Source of the DNA: Pseudomonas fluorescens
GTDB taxonomy: Bacteria > Pseudomonadota > Gammaproteobacteria > Pseudomonadales > Pseudomonadaceae
Length of the DNA: 64,000 bases
Reading direction: 5' to 3'
NCBI RefSeq assembly: GCF_902497785.1
Contig: NZ_CABVHK010000005.1
Coordinates: 186,001 to 250,000 of the forward strand
The notes beneath the pieces are model-generated. The model did no database searches and had not been told where the DNA came from. It was given only the letters and a program-made list of their open reading frames with translations. Of this stretch, positions 44,698 to 55,142 are shown one piece after another (positions within the stretch are counted from its first letter, which is position 1; each line of letters starts with the position of its first letter). The translations under genes and the position numbers were made by a program.

Positions 44698-44928
44698 ATG
44701 GCCAAGCACTTTCCTGACAACCCCAGCCACCCCGAGCGCATTTGCTGGGGATGCGACCGTTATTGCCCGGCGAAGTCGCTGGCATGCGGCAATGGCTCCG
44801 AGCGTACGATGCACCCGGCGGAGCTGTTTGGAGAGGATTGGAACGTGCCGGGCGACTGGGGCGTCGAGGCGGTTATTGCGACAGACAAGGCTGCCGTTCA
44901 GCGTGTAGAGGACGATCCGGTGGGCTGA
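44698..44928 (+). CDS. DUF3079 family cysteine-rich small protein
   Basis: A 76-residue protein. The family signature HPERICWGCDRYCPAKSLAC, followed by GNGSERTMHPAELFGEDW, contains four cysteines spaced like a metal or iron-sulfur site (C-x2-C-x3-C-x6-C). No function is established for DUF3079. The upstream perfect ANR/DNR box indicates induction at low oxygen, which together with the cysteines suggests a redox or metal role. Confidence 0.88.
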   Translation: MAKHFPDNPSHPERICWGCDRYCPAKSLACGNGSERTMHPAELFGEDWNVPGDWGVEAVIATDKAAVQRVEDDPVG

Positions 44929-45054
44929 TGGTCGGGGCTCGCCTCCGGCCGGTTGCTGCCTGTCATCAAAGGCTATAAACGATCCCAAGCTGCTGTTCAC
45001 AGGACGCTTCTGCACGCGTGAGTGATACCCGTGCGTAGAAGGACAATCCATTGG

Positions 45055-45501
45055 TCATTTGATATGTCGATAGACCTTTGTTGTGCGGACCGAGAATCCT
45101 GCCCCCTCGTATAAACGATGGGCAGATTCACGATCTGGATTGGAGGTTAAATCCAGAGTTCTCGCGCCGAGATCATGGCTTTTTTCTATTGCTGCTTGTA
45201 TGAGTGCTTTGCCAACCCCTTGGCCTCGAGCACTGGCACCTACTACGACGTCTTCGATCCAGGCGCGAATGCCTGTGGGGATGCGAAAATGAACCAGGGT
45301 TAGCGCCCCCAAAATGCTTGCTCCACCTGCTGCTCTCACTACCAACAAATGGGAGCACTCTGAATCCACAATCTGCTTCAAATCTTCCATTGTCATCGCT
45401 TGAGCGTTTTTGGAAAGCTGTGGGAGTAGGTTATTCAAAGATCTGAGCAGTATCGGATCGGTCTCTTGAACCACCTCGACTGTAGCGAATTGATTTGTCA
45501 T
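45055..45501 (-). CDS. GNAT family N-acetyltransferase
   Basis: A 148-residue acetyltransferase. Acetyl-CoA-binding motif A is VVVGASARGQGVGKALIQAAIE (residues about 86-107) with the R-G-Q-G-V-G pyrophosphate loop; the C-terminal LTSNPDRESAHRLYEGAGF follows. The substrate is unknown. It has lower GC than its neighbours (many A/T-rich codons such as caa, gat, aat), hinting at separate acquisition. It stands alone between the DUF3079 gene and the TRAP cluster. Confidence 0.9.
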   Translation of the reverse strand: MTNQFATVEVVQETDPILLRSLNNLLPQLSKNAQAMTMEDLKQIVDSECSHLLVVRAAGGASILGALTLVHFRIPTGIRAWIEDVVVGASARGQGVGKALIQAAIEKSHDLGARTLDLTSNPDRESAHRLYEGAGFSVRTTKVYRHIK

Positions 45502-45564
45502 TAGAGATCCTCAAGTGAAGGGGGTGAAGCTTCGATGGTTCAATTTGACACCTTCTTCAAAGGG

Positions 45565-45951
45565 TCAGCCGACGGTGCATGTCCACATTTGCAGGGTCGG
45601 CTCGCTGGCGTCCGGTGCTCCAACCCACTGGCTCATCGCGTGACATTCGCCTGCGAAGCACAGCTGGTAATCGCCGGCTTCCGGCGTCCGGCCAAGATTC
45701 AGCGGTTGCAGGGGTGGCATCGAGCGCCGGTAGTGCCAACTGCCATTTTTCAATTGAGCGTCCTCGGGGATTTCCATTCCCGCGCCGTTTCCGCGAACTC
45801 TAGCTTCTTCCAGCACCAGACCTTGCCGGGTGACGCGGTAGTCTTCCTCCCAGCGAATTTTTTCGATGCTGTGGTGCCACGCCAGGGTGAAGCTGGTAAC
45901 GGGTAGCTGGGCCCAGACGACTCCAGCCAGTCCCAGGCACAGGCCGATCAT
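45565..45951 (-). CDS. DUF1850 protein associated with a TAXI TRAP transporter
   Basis: A 128-residue protein with an N-terminal hydrophobic segment (MIGLCLGLAGVVWAQ) and the DUF1850 pattern FTLAWHHSIEKIRWEEDYRV. DUF1850 genes are commonly found beside TAXI-type TRAP permeases, and the role is unknown. It overlaps the permease gene by four bases (ATGA), implying co-translation. Confidence 0.82.
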   Translation of the reverse strand: MIGLCLGLAGVVWAQLPVTSFTLAWHHSIEKIRWEEDYRVTRQGLVLEEARVRGNGAGMEIPEDAQLKNGSWHYRRSMPPLQPLNLGRTPEAGDYQLCFAGECHAMSQWVGAPDASEPTLQMWTCTVG

Positions 45952-47975
45952 GCCTTGGCCAGTCCGGTCTGACGCGAACGCCAAAGGTGCTGGAGGATAA
46001 TGAGCACGCCAAGCACGAAGCCGATTTCATCGGTCAGCGGGAGCGCCGCGACCAGCAAGGCACCAGCGGCAAAACTCGACAGACGCTCCCATAGGGGCAT
46101 TTTCTGTTGCAAGTAGCCGGTGGACGCCATGCCCCAGAGCCCGATCGCTAACGTTGTCTTGATCAGCATGTAGGCGGTCATCCACAAATTATCGCCTTGC
46201 AACATGAGCGCCGGGTTGTAGACCGCCATGAACGGAATGACAAAACCCGCCAGGGCAATTCGGACCGCCCACAGGCTGATCTTGAACCCGCTCTCCTTGG
46301 CAATCGGTGCTGCGGCAAAGCAGGCCAGCGCAACCGGTGGTGTCAGATCGGCGAGAATGCCGAAATAAAAAACGAACATGTGGGACACGATTAGAGGAAC
46401 GCCCAACTCTAAAAGGGCAGGGGCTGCGATTGAGCTGGTGATGATGTAATTGGGAATCGTCGGAATGCCCATGCCCAGCACCAGGCACGTAATCATGGTC
46501 AGTATCAGCGACAGCAGCAGATTGTCTCGTCCAATGGCCAATATGTAACCCGCGAAAGTGGAGGCGACGCCCGTCAGTGACACCACGCCGATGATAACGC
46601 CCACCAGCGTGCAGGCAATCCCGACCGGTACCGCATGGCGCGCGCCTTCGACCAACGCATGCAGGCAGATGGTCAGCGTTTCGTGGCCGCCCTTGATAAA
46701 CCAGCACATCAACACCAACACCGCGATCACCGCAAAAATCACACCGATCCCCAGCTGGAAAAAACCGGTACAGAGGATGCCGAGCGCTATCCAGAAGGCA
46801 CAGCGCAGGCCGAAGTTGTTCACCCGAAGAATGATCGCCGAGCCGAGAATTACTATGGCCGTCAGTGCCAGTCCGACCATGCCCGAGAATAGCGGCGTGC
46901 GCCCGGAAAAAAGCAGATAGACCAATACCAGCAATGGAATCAACAGGTACCAGTTGTCTTTGACTGCGCCGAGCGCGCTGGGGCATTGATCTTTCGGTAA
47001 CCCCTTGAGGTTGGAGCGCTTGGCTTCCAGATGAACCATCCAGAACACCGAGCCAAAGTAGAGGATGGCGGGAATCAAGGCCGCCTTGGCAATCTCCACG
47101 AACGGTACATTGATGGTCTCAGCCATGATGAAGGCAACCGCGCCCATGACCGGCGGCATCAATTGGCTGCCCATGCTGGAGGTCGCTTCCACCCCGCCGG
47201 CGAATGCCGGCTTGTAGCCAAAGCGCTTCATCAGCGGAATGGTGAATTGCCCTGTGGTCACGACGTTGGCAATCCCCGAGCCGGTAATAGTCCCCATCAA
47301 CGCCGACGAGACGACCGCGACTTTGGCCGGTCCGCCCAGCTTGTGGCCGAACAGACCCATGGCGAAGTCGGTAAACAGCTTGATCATCCCGGCCTGTTCG
47401 AGGAACGCTCCGAACAGGATAAACAGATAGATGTAGGTGGCCGACACGTAGGTCGGTGTGCCGTACAGCCCTTCGGTGCCAAACGATAGTTGATTGATGA
47501 TCTGATCGAAGCCGTAACCCCGATGTGCCAGATCACCCGGCAGATATTCGCCGAACAGACCGTAGGCCAGGAACACCCCGCAAATGATTGGCAAGGCAAT
47601 GCCCATCACCCGCCGGGCCGCTTCGAACACCAGCACGATCAGCAACACACCGATCACCGTGTCTGCGGTCGTCAGCTCCCCGGAGCGCTGGATCAGGTCA
47701 ACCTCGAACACCCACTGATACATCGCCGTGGCAATGGCGGCGAGGCTGATGAACCAGGCCAGCGGCTGCCAGGGACGGTCCCTGCCGTAGGCGGGGTAGC
47801 TTATAAATACTACCCACAGCAGGAAGCCGACGTGTACGGCGCGCAGAATCTGGCTTGAGACAGGTGAAAACGCTGCGGTGACGATCTGAAAGATCGAGAA
47901 CAGCAACGCCACGTAGAACAAGGATTTTGGCCAGTCCCGCGGGTTCGCACCGATGCCGTGTTGATCTTCACTCAT
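45948..47975 (-). CDS. TAXI-type TRAP transporter fused permease (DctQM-like)
   Basis: A 675-residue membrane protein with a DctQ-like N-terminal part (four helices) fused to a DctM-type permease with 12 or more helices. Landmarks are GTITGSGIANVVTTGQFTIP, GGVEATSSMGSQLMPPVMGA and LGMGIPTIPNYIITSSIAAP, signatures of the TRAP 4TM/12TM fusion family. It uses a sodium or proton gradient to import a substrate delivered by the TAXI binding protein at 48053-49006. The substrate is unknown (often organic acids or glutamate). Confidence 0.93.
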   Translation of the reverse strand: MSEDQHGIGANPRDWPKSLFYVALLFSIFQIVTAAFSPVSSQILRAVHVGFLLWVVFISYPAYGRDRPWQPLAWFISLAAIATAMYQWVFEVDLIQRSGELTTADTVIGVLLIVLVFEAARRVMGIALPIICGVFLAYGLFGEYLPGDLAHRGYGFDQIINQLSFGTEGLYGTPTYVSATYIYLFILFGAFLEQAGMIKLFTDFAMGLFGHKLGGPAKVAVVSSALMGTITGSGIANVVTTGQFTIPLMKRFGYKPAFAGGVEATSSMGSQLMPPVMGAVAFIMAETINVPFVEIAKAALIPAILYFGSVFWMVHLEAKRSNLKGLPKDQCPSALGAVKDNWYLLIPLLVLVYLLFSGRTPLFSGMVGLALTAIVILGSAIILRVNNFGLRCAFWIALGILCTGFFQLGIGVIFAVIAVLVLMCWFIKGGHETLTICLHALVEGARHAVPVGIACTLVGVIIGVVSLTGVASTFAGYILAIGRDNLLLSLILTMITCLVLGMGIPTIPNYIITSSIAAPALLELGVPLIVSHMFVFYFGILADLTPPVALACFAAAPIAKESGFKISLWAVRIALAGFVIPFMAVYNPALMLQGDNLWMTAYMLIKTTLAIGLWGMASTGYLQQKMPLWERLSSFAAGALLVAALPLTDEIGFVLGVLIILQHLWRSRQTGLAKA

Positions 47976-48052
47976 TAGCTGCCTGCCTCATGACCGCATT
48001 GAAAAAGACCGAACATTGAGTCCGCCGACATCTGACTGCAACGCCTTGCGCC

Positions 48053-49006
48053 TTACAGCGCGCCTTTTTCCTTGTAGTAGCGCTCGGCCCCCGAATGCAA
48101 CGCAATCGGCAGGTTTTTACCGGCGTTTTCCAGTGTGATGTCCTTGGCTGCCGAATGAGAGTTGCCCAGGCGTGCGAGGTTTTCGAACAGCAGCCGGGTC
48201 ATCTGATAAGCCACTTCTTCTGGCACATCAGCGCTGGTCACCAGGATGTTGATGATGGCCACCGTCGGCACCGCTTCGGCTTGCCCGTCGTAGGTATTGG
48301 CCGGAATCATTGCACTCTGATAGGCCGGGTTACCGATTTTCGCCACAACGTCCGTCGGTATGGAGACATAGTTCAGTGGCATGACGGAGGACAGGTCACG
48401 AATGGCCGCCATGCCCAACCCGGAGGATTGCAGCGTGGCGTCCAGTTGCCGGTTTTTGATGAGCTCGACCGATTCGGCAAAAGGCAGATATTGCACGCTA
48501 CCCATGTCTTCATAGGTCAATCCCGCCGCTTTGAAAATCGCCCGTGCGTTCAGCTCCGTGCCTGATTTCGGCGCACCGACCGAAATGCTCTTGCCTTTGA
48601 GGTCCGCCAGCGTCTTGATCCCCGATTCCTTGTTAGCGACGATTTGAATGTAGTTAGGATAAGCCGCGGCAATCGCGCGCAATTTGGTCAACGGCGCTTT
48701 GAACCCTGCGTCTTCAACGCCATTCTTCGCATCGGCCACCGAGTCGCCCAATGCCAGTGCCAGCTCGCCACGACCGGCTTGTACCAGGTTCAGATTCTCC
48801 ACGGACGCTTTGGTGGCTTGAACCGAAGTTTTCACGCCGGGAATGCCGTCGCTGTAGATCTGCGAGAGGCCGACCCCAATGGGGTAGTAAACCCCGCTGG
48901 TTCCCCCGGTCAGGATGTTGATGAACACCGGCGCGGCCTGCACGGTGGTGGTGGTGACGGCCAGTGTGGCGGCGGCCAAGAGGGCAAAGCGGCTTTTTAC
49001 TCGCAT
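48053..49006 (-). CDS. TAXI family TRAP transporter substrate-binding protein
   Basis: A 317-residue secreted protein. A signal peptide covers about residues 1-24 (cleavage near VQAAPV), followed by the TAXI signature FINILTGGTSGVYYPIG and the LADLKGKSISVGAPKSGTELNA hinge segment. It captures the ligand for the fused permease downstream on the same transcript. Ligand identity cannot be read from the sequence. Confidence 0.93.
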   Translation of the reverse strand: MRVKSRFALLAAATLAVTTTTVQAAPVFINILTGGTSGVYYPIGVGLSQIYSDGIPGVKTSVQATKASVENLNLVQAGRGELALALGDSVADAKNGVEDAGFKAPLTKLRAIAAAYPNYIQIVANKESGIKTLADLKGKSISVGAPKSGTELNARAIFKAAGLTYEDMGSVQYLPFAESVELIKNRQLDATLQSSGLGMAAIRDLSSVMPLNYVSIPTDVVAKIGNPAYQSAMIPANTYDGQAEAVPTVAIINILVTSADVPEEVAYQMTRLLFENLARLGNSHSAAKDITLENAGKNLPIALHSGAERYYKEKGAL

Positions 49007-49103
49007 GGGAATTTCTCCGTCTTGTTATGGCTTTATGCAGAGTGATTCCACTGTAGTTGATCCAGGCGCAGAGAGTGGTTTTTGAAACCGGTCTCTGCGC
49101 GCA

Positions 49104-50387
49104 TCACCGCATGCCCAGCCAGTTCGGTAGAACCAGGGAGATCCAGGGCACGTAGGTAATCAGGACCAGGAACAGAAGCAGAATCGACAACCAGGGCATA
49201 GCCGCTTTTATGGTTGCGGGTAATGACATTCCCGTAACCGCCGAGGTGACGAACAGGTTCAGACCCACCGGCGGCGTGATCAGGCCGATTTCGAGGTTGA
49301 CCACCATGATGATGCCGAGGTGAATCGGGTCGATGCCCAGCTGCATGGCGATGGGGAAGAGGATCGGCGCCAGGATCAGGATGATGGCCGACGGTTCCAT
49401 GAACGCCCCGGCAATCAGCAGCACAATGTTCATCACCAGCAGGAAGGTCACGGGTGTCAGGCCCGCATCAATCACCCAGGCGGTAATCTGTTGCGGCAGC
49501 TGTTCGGTGGTCAGCACATGGGCGAAGAGCATGGCATTGGCAATGATGAACATCAGCATGATGCTCAGCTTGGCGGAGTCCAGCAGGACTTTTGGCGATT
49601 CACGAAACGTCAGGTCCTTGTAGACGAACAAGGCGATGAACGCCGAGTAAACGGCCGCCACAGCCGCCGCTTCGGTCGGGGTGAACATCCCGGAGTAGAT
49701 GCCGCCCAGGATGATGACCATCAGCAACAGGCCCCAAACTGCCTGGCGTGCCGTACCCAGCAGCTCCCGGAATGATGCGCGAGGCAAAGCGGGCAGATTT
49801 TTCTTAATGGCTACGATATAGATCGCCACCATCAGCGCGGTACCCAATAACAAACCCGGCACCACCCCGGCCATGAACAGCTTGCCGACAGAGGTCTCGG
49901 TGGCCGCGGCATAGACCACCATCACGATCGATGGGGGAATCAGGATGCCCAGCGTCCCGGCGTTACAGATAATGCCTGCACCAAAAGCTTGCGGATAACC
50001 GGAGCGGACCATGCCGGCAATGGCGATAGACCCCACGGCAGCCACAGTCGCGGGACTGGAGCCGGAGAGGGCGGCGAACAACATGCAGGCCAACACCGCG
50101 GCGATGGCCAGGCCGCCGCGAATATGTCCGACACAGGCATTGGCGAAGTCGATCAACCGACGGGCAACGCCACCGGTGGTCATGAAGGCACCGGCGAGGA
50201 GGAAAAACGGAATGGCCAGCAGCGTGTAATGCTCCGAGGTCTCGAACAGTTTGATCGCCAGGGAGCGCACGGAGTCGGGACTGAAAAAAATGATGGTCAA
50301 GGAACCGGCCAGTCCCAGGGAAATGGCGATGGGAACACCGATAAACATCAAGACAAACAGGGCCACAAACAGGAAAGCAATGGTCAT
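49104..50387 (-). CDS. TRAP transporter large permease DctM
   Basis: A 427-residue, 12-helix DctM subunit. It has the family segments LAIPFFLLAGAFMTTGGVARRLIDFAN and ALSGSSPATVAAVGSIAIAGM, and the NLEIGLITPPVGLNLFVTSA motif near the C-terminus. It overlaps the DctQ gene by four bases. With DctQ and DctP it forms a second, separate TRAP system next to the TAXI one. Confidence 0.95.
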   Translation of the reverse strand: MTIAFLFVALFVLMFIGVPIAISLGLAGSLTIIFFSPDSVRSLAIKLFETSEHYTLLAIPFFLLAGAFMTTGGVARRLIDFANACVGHIRGGLAIAAVLACMLFAALSGSSPATVAAVGSIAIAGMVRSGYPQAFGAGIICNAGTLGILIPPSIVMVVYAAATETSVGKLFMAGVVPGLLLGTALMVAIYIVAIKKNLPALPRASFRELLGTARQAVWGLLLMVIILGGIYSGMFTPTEAAAVAAVYSAFIALFVYKDLTFRESPKVLLDSAKLSIMLMFIIANAMLFAHVLTTEQLPQQITAWVIDAGLTPVTFLLVMNIVLLIAGAFMEPSAIILILAPILFPIAMQLGIDPIHLGIIMVVNLEIGLITPPVGLNLFVTSAVTGMSLPATIKAAMPWLSILLLFLVLITYVPWISLVLPNWLGMR

Positions 50388-51016
50388 GACTTGTCATCCT
50401 CGTTTTCGGCGAGTTTCAAAGCGTCAGCGGCTTCGTCGGCCAGGCCCAGACCGGTCTGGCGGTTCTGCAGGATGCGCACGAAAATTTCGCCGAAACGGAT
50501 GAAAACCAAGGCAAAACCCAAAGGTACGATCAGTCCGATGTGCCATTGCATGATGCCGACATGGCCCAGATCCTCGGCACCGATGCCTGCAATCATCAAC
50601 GTTTGAATCCATTCGAAGCTGGCGACGCTGAGCAGTCCTGCATAGGCCAGACAGCACACGCAAGCCAGCAAACCTATGTACTTTTGCACCGGTCTACTGG
50701 TCAGTCTGACGAGCGCGTCAACCCCGATATGCCCGGCCGTGCGCACGCCATAGGCCAGCCCGAAAAAGATCAGCCAGCCAAACAAGGTTTTGGTCAGCGC
50801 AGTGCTCCAGGTCATCGTCTGAGCCATCCCCATGACTGTGTCGCCAATGGCGAACAACGGAACGCTTGCACCTTGCCAAGCATCGGCAAGCCAGTAAAAA
50901 AAGCTGTAGAGGTTGTTGAGGATCACGTAAACGAATGTGACCAGGGTCATGGCAGCCAGAAGGAATACGATAAAACCCTCCTCGAAGTGTTCCCAGATTC
51001 GCCGAAGCGCTTTCAT
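50384..51016 (-). CDS. TRAP transporter small permease DctQ
   Basis: A 210-residue membrane protein with four helices and the DctQ pattern LFGWLIFFGLAYGVRTAGHIGVDALV. The ATG at 51016 has GGGAG nine bases upstream; an in-frame ATG at 51025 would be too close to it. It overlaps DctM and follows DctP by 62 bp. Confidence 0.92.
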   Translation of the reverse strand: MKALRRIWEHFEEGFIVFLLAAMTLVTFVYVILNNLYSFFYWLADAWQGASVPLFAIGDTVMGMAQTMTWSTALTKTLFGWLIFFGLAYGVRTAGHIGVDALVRLTSRPVQKYIGLLACVCCLAYAGLLSVASFEWIQTLMIAGIGAEDLGHVGIMQWHIGLIVPLGFALVFIRFGEIFVRILQNRQTGLGLADEAADALKLAENEDDKS

Positions 51017-51078
51017 GGATGACATCTCCCATCGAGTGAAGACTGGCAGGCGCCGCCCCGGCAGCACCTGCCTTGCGA

Positions 51079-52101
<1,023 letters not shown>

Positions 52102-52443
52102 TCAAATGGCTCAATGCGTTGAGCGCATTTGTAGGTCGGGACAGGAGCAAGTCTAGGCAGAAATCCATGATTTGGAGGGGAATAGCCAATAAGGTGAAAA
52201 AGCCTGCCGGGAAATGGTCAGATCTCCACCCTGATTTTTCATTGGTATTTTTGCGGCTGATTTGTACTGGCTGCGAATCGAGCGTCGGAAGGGCAGATGG
52301 GCGGCCATGTGCACCCGTTTTCGTCGTCTATGCTGACTTCCGGGATCGGTCCGCGCCGGATCGATTTGCGCATGCTGTGAGCGTATTGAGCCTGTAGCTA
52401 CCTGTACTTAGTCTTCCCAATCACCGTGATGGGTGAGTCAGAA

Positions 52444-52551
52444 ATGAGCACAAGGCGCTGTATTTTCGTGGTGTTCGCGTTGTCCTTGTTGCCGGCCGGC
52501 TTGCCCGAAGCGGCGCAGCCGGACGTGGTGTACGGTCAGGTGCAGTCCTGA
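52444..52551 (+). CDS. Possible 35-residue secreted peptide or gene remnant
   Basis: An ATG-started frame of 35 codons begins MSTRRCIFVVFALSLLPAG and has a signal-peptide shape, but lacks a clear ribosome site. The rest of the 610 bp between DctP and tRNA-Ser shows no convincing gene; an inverted CTCAATGCG-TT-GAGCGCATT segment near 52111 may belong to the DctP promoter. This peptide may be a decayed gene start. Confidence is low. Confidence 0.25.
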   Translation: MSTRRCIFVVFALSLLPAGLPEAAQPDVVYGQVQS

Positions 52552-52650
52552 GCGCACATCGCCGGAGCCGCGAGTCGATCACCGACGCACCTGACGAGGA
52601 GGGGGGGTGGACGGATATGGTCTGGCAAGTTTTTCCAAACGCCAGAAACG

Positions 52651-52678
52651 ACAAAGCCCTGAATAATCAGGGCTTTGT
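52651..52678. terminator. Terminator hairpin after tRNA-Ser
   Basis: ACAAAGCCCTGA-ATAA-TCAGGGCTTTGT is a perfect 12-base-pair hairpin 11 bp downstream of the tRNA on the minus strand. The following T-run is short, so efficiency is uncertain. Confidence 0.75.
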
Positions 52679-52688
52679 CGTATAAAGA

Positions 52689-52776
52689 TGGCGGAGGCGA
52701 TGGGATTCGAACTCATGGACCTGTTACAGTCGACGGTTTTCAAGACCGTTGCCTTAAACCACTCGGCCACACCTCC
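52689..52776 (-). tRNA. tRNA-Ser (anticodon TGA)
   Basis: The reverse complement begins GGAGGTGTGGCCGAGTGG, has the anticodon arm GGTCTTGAAAACC with anticodon TGA, a long variable arm typical of serine tRNA, the T-loop GTTCGAATCCC, and ends GCCTCC-G-CCA with an encoded CCA. The acceptor stem pairs fully with one G-U. Confidence 0.95.
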
Positions 52777-52899
52777 GTTTGCGTTGCGGGCGCCATAATA
52801 CCTGAATGAAACACACTGTCAAACTCTCTGCATGGCTTGTTACAGGGCGTCTGTTATGATCTTTGCGACTGAACGTTTCAAACCAACAGGAGTGTCGCC

Positions 52900-53571
52900 A
52901 TGCGCGAACAGGATTACGCAGTTAATAACAGCGTGCAGGCTGAGCAGCTAGAGGTTAGCCGCGTCCTGCGCAACACATACGGCTTGCTGGCTCTGACGCT
53001 CGCATTCAGCGGCGTGATGGCGTTTGTCGCCCAGCAGATGCGTGTTGGCTACCCGAATATTTTCGTGGTGCTGATCGGTTTCTACGGCCTTTTCTTCCTC
53101 ACCAACAAACTCCGTGATTCGGCGTGGGGCCTGGTGTCGGCATTTGCCCTGACCGGTTTCATGGGTTTCCTGCTCGGCCCGATCCTCAACCGTTACCTGG
53201 GTATGCAGGGCGGCGCGGAAGTGGTCAGCTCGGCGTTCGCCATGACGGCACTGGTGTTCGGCGGTCTGTCGGCCTATGTGTTGATCTCCCGTAAGGACAT
53301 GAGCTTCCTCAGTGGCTTCATCACTGCCGGTTTCTTCGTGTTGCTGGGAGCGGTAGTCGCCAGCTTCTTCTTCCAGATCAGCGGTCTGCAACTGGCGATC
53401 AGCGCGGGCTTCGTGCTGTTCTCGTCGGTCTGCATTCTGTTCCAGACCAGCGCCATCATTCACGGCGGCGAGCGTAACTACATCATGGCGACCATCAGCC
53501 TGTATGTATCGATCTACAACCTGTTCATCAGCTTGTTGCAGATCTTCGGCATCATGAGCCGCGATGATTAA
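52900..53571 (+). CDS. Bax inhibitor-1/YccA family membrane protein
   Basis: A 223-residue protein with seven predicted helices and the BI-1 pattern VSRVLRNTYGLLALTLAFSG near the N-terminus and YIMATISLYVSIYNLFISLLQ near the C-terminus. YccA in E. coli modulates the FtsH protease. It stands alone after tRNA-Ser and ends at an intrinsic terminator. CAACAGGAG precedes the ATG. Confidence 0.93.
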   Translation: MREQDYAVNNSVQAEQLEVSRVLRNTYGLLALTLAFSGVMAFVAQQMRVGYPNIFVVLIGFYGLFFLTNKLRDSAWGLVSAFALTGFMGFLLGPILNRYLGMQGGAEVVSSAFAMTALVFGGLSAYVLISRKDMSFLSGFITAGFFVLLGAVVASFFFQISGLQLAISAGFVLFSSVCILFQTSAIIHGGERNYIMATISLYVSIYNLFISLLQIFGIMSRDD

Positions 53572-53587
53572 TCGTCGCCCATGAGTA

Positions 53588-53612
53588 AAAAACCCGCTTC
53601 GGCGGGTTTTTT
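53588..53612 (+). terminator. Intrinsic terminator
   Basis: AAAAACCCGC-TTCG-GCGGGTTTTTT (53588-53612) is a GC-rich stem with a UUCG tetraloop and a T-run, 17 bp after the Bax-inhibitor-like gene. The A-run on the left makes it usable from the opposite side by the Lrp-type gene. Confidence 0.92.
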
Positions 53613-53636
53613 CTTGCCTGCGATTTGGGCGAAGGC

Positions 53637-54074
53637 TCAGGCCATTGGCGGCAACCGGCGTTTGACCGGGGTTTTCTTCACAATAGCGGTGTTGGTTTCG
53701 GCGTGGGTGTTAAGGCGGTCGAGCAGGGTGTCCAGCTGTTCCATAGAGCGCACATGCAGGCGGGCGATGAAGCAGTCGTCGCCGGTGACCTTGTCGCACT
53801 CTGTGAACTCGGGAATGGCCTGGATCTGCCGTTCCACTTCCTGCAACTGGCCCGGCAGCGGGCGGATGCGCACGATGGCCTGGAGTTGATAGCCAAAGCA
53901 CTTGGGATCAATTTCGACGGTGTAGCCCTTGAGCACGCCGCGTTCTTCAAGGCGACGCAAACGCTCGGCGACGCTGGGCGAGGACAGCCCGCTGAGATGC
54001 GCCAGGGCTTTGAGCGAACGCCGCGAGTCCTCCATCAATGCGCTGATCAGCACTTGGTCGATATCGTCAGTCAT
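53637..54074 (-). CDS. Lrp/AsnC family transcriptional regulator
   Basis: A 145-residue regulator. The N-terminal helix-turn-helix (DQVLISALMEDSRRSLKALA, then SSPSVAERLRRLEERGV) is followed by an AsnC ligand-binding domain ending ETNTAIVKKTPVK. It is divergent from an EamA transporter gene with 132 bp between the starts, a layout in which the regulator usually controls the exporter in response to an amino acid. Confidence 0.92.
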   Translation of the reverse strand: MTDDIDQVLISALMEDSRRSLKALAHLSGLSSPSVAERLRRLEERGVLKGYTVEIDPKCFGYQLQAIVRIRPLPGQLQEVERQIQAIPEFTECDKVTGDDCFIARLHVRSMEQLDTLLDRLNTHAETNTAIVKKTPVKRRLPPMA

Positions 54075-54206
54075 GGCGAAACCTCGATTAGGCAGTTATT
54101 CAAATCCACCTTTATAAAAAAGGCAGAAGGCGAGTTTAGCCTGCTTTTTGCGCTGGAGAAGCCCCCTGTCGAATGGGCATACTTTGGGCTCAATCACAGG
54201 AGTCTG

Positions 54207-55103
54207 ATGATGGACAACACACTTCGTCGCGGGTCATTCGAGATGACCGCCGCCATGCTGATTTCCGGGACCATCGGCTGGTTTGTACTGGTGTCCGGGC
54301 AACCGGTGCTGGACGTGGTGTTCTGGCGTTGCGTGTTCGGCGCCGGCACCTTGTTACTGATTTGCGCGGCTTTCGGCTTCCTGCGGCCCGGCATTCTGAC
54401 CCGGACCACCTTTCTCCTGGCCGTGCTCAGCGGTGTGGCGATTGTCGGCAACTGGGTGCTGTTGTTTGCCTCTTACTCCCGCGCCTCGATTGCCATCGGT
54501 ACGGCGGTCTACAACGTTCAGCCGTTCATGCTGGTCGGCTTGGCCGCGCTGTTCCTCAACGAAAAAATCACCTTGCAGAAACTGTTCTGGCTGGGCATTT
54601 CGTTTTTGGGAATGCTGGCGATTGTCAGTGCGCACGGCGAACAGGGCAGTGGCGGTAACGATTACCTGATGGGCATTGCGCTGGCACTGGGCGCTGCGTT
54701 CCTCTACGCGATTGCCGCGCTGATTATCAAACGCCTGACCGGTACGCCACCGCACCTGATCGCGCTGATTCAGGTGACCACCGGCGTGTTGTTGCTGGCG
54801 CCATTCGCGCACTTTTCGGCCATGCCGCAAGCACCGGGGGCGTGGGCCAGTCTGGTAACACTCGGCATCGTTCACACCGGCGTGATGTACGTGTTGCTTT
54901 ATGGCGCGATTCAAAAATTGCCGACGGCACTCACTGGCGCCTTGTCGTTCATCTACCCGATCGCAGCGATTTTCGTCGACTGGTTCGCCTTTGGCCATCG
55001 CCTGGAAACGCTGCAATGGATTGGCGTCGCCGCGATTTTGCTGGCCGCTGCCGGTATGCAACAGGGCTGGAGCCTGAAGTTTCGGCGTCCAGTGGAGCTA
55101 TAA
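54207..55103 (+). CDS. EamA/DMT family transporter
   Basis: A 298-residue protein with ten predicted helices and two EamA repeats (about 10-140 and 155-290). AGGAG precedes the ATG at 54207; a second ATG follows one codon later. The divergent Lrp-type regulator suggests amino-acid or metabolite export, but the substrate is unknown. Confidence 0.9.
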   Translation: MMDNTLRRGSFEMTAAMLISGTIGWFVLVSGQPVLDVVFWRCVFGAGTLLLICAAFGFLRPGILTRTTFLLAVLSGVAIVGNWVLLFASYSRASIAIGTAVYNVQPFMLVGLAALFLNEKITLQKLFWLGISFLGMLAIVSAHGEQGSGGNDYLMGIALALGAAFLYAIAALIIKRLTGTPPHLIALIQVTTGVLLLAPFAHFSAMPQAPGAWASLVTLGIVHTGVMYVLLYGAIQKLPTALTGALSFIYPIAAIFVDWFAFGHRLETLQWIGVAAILLAAAGMQQGWSLKFRRPVEL

Positions 55104-55142
55104 CAAATATTTCGGTCCGTGAAGATCAAATGTGGGAGCGCA

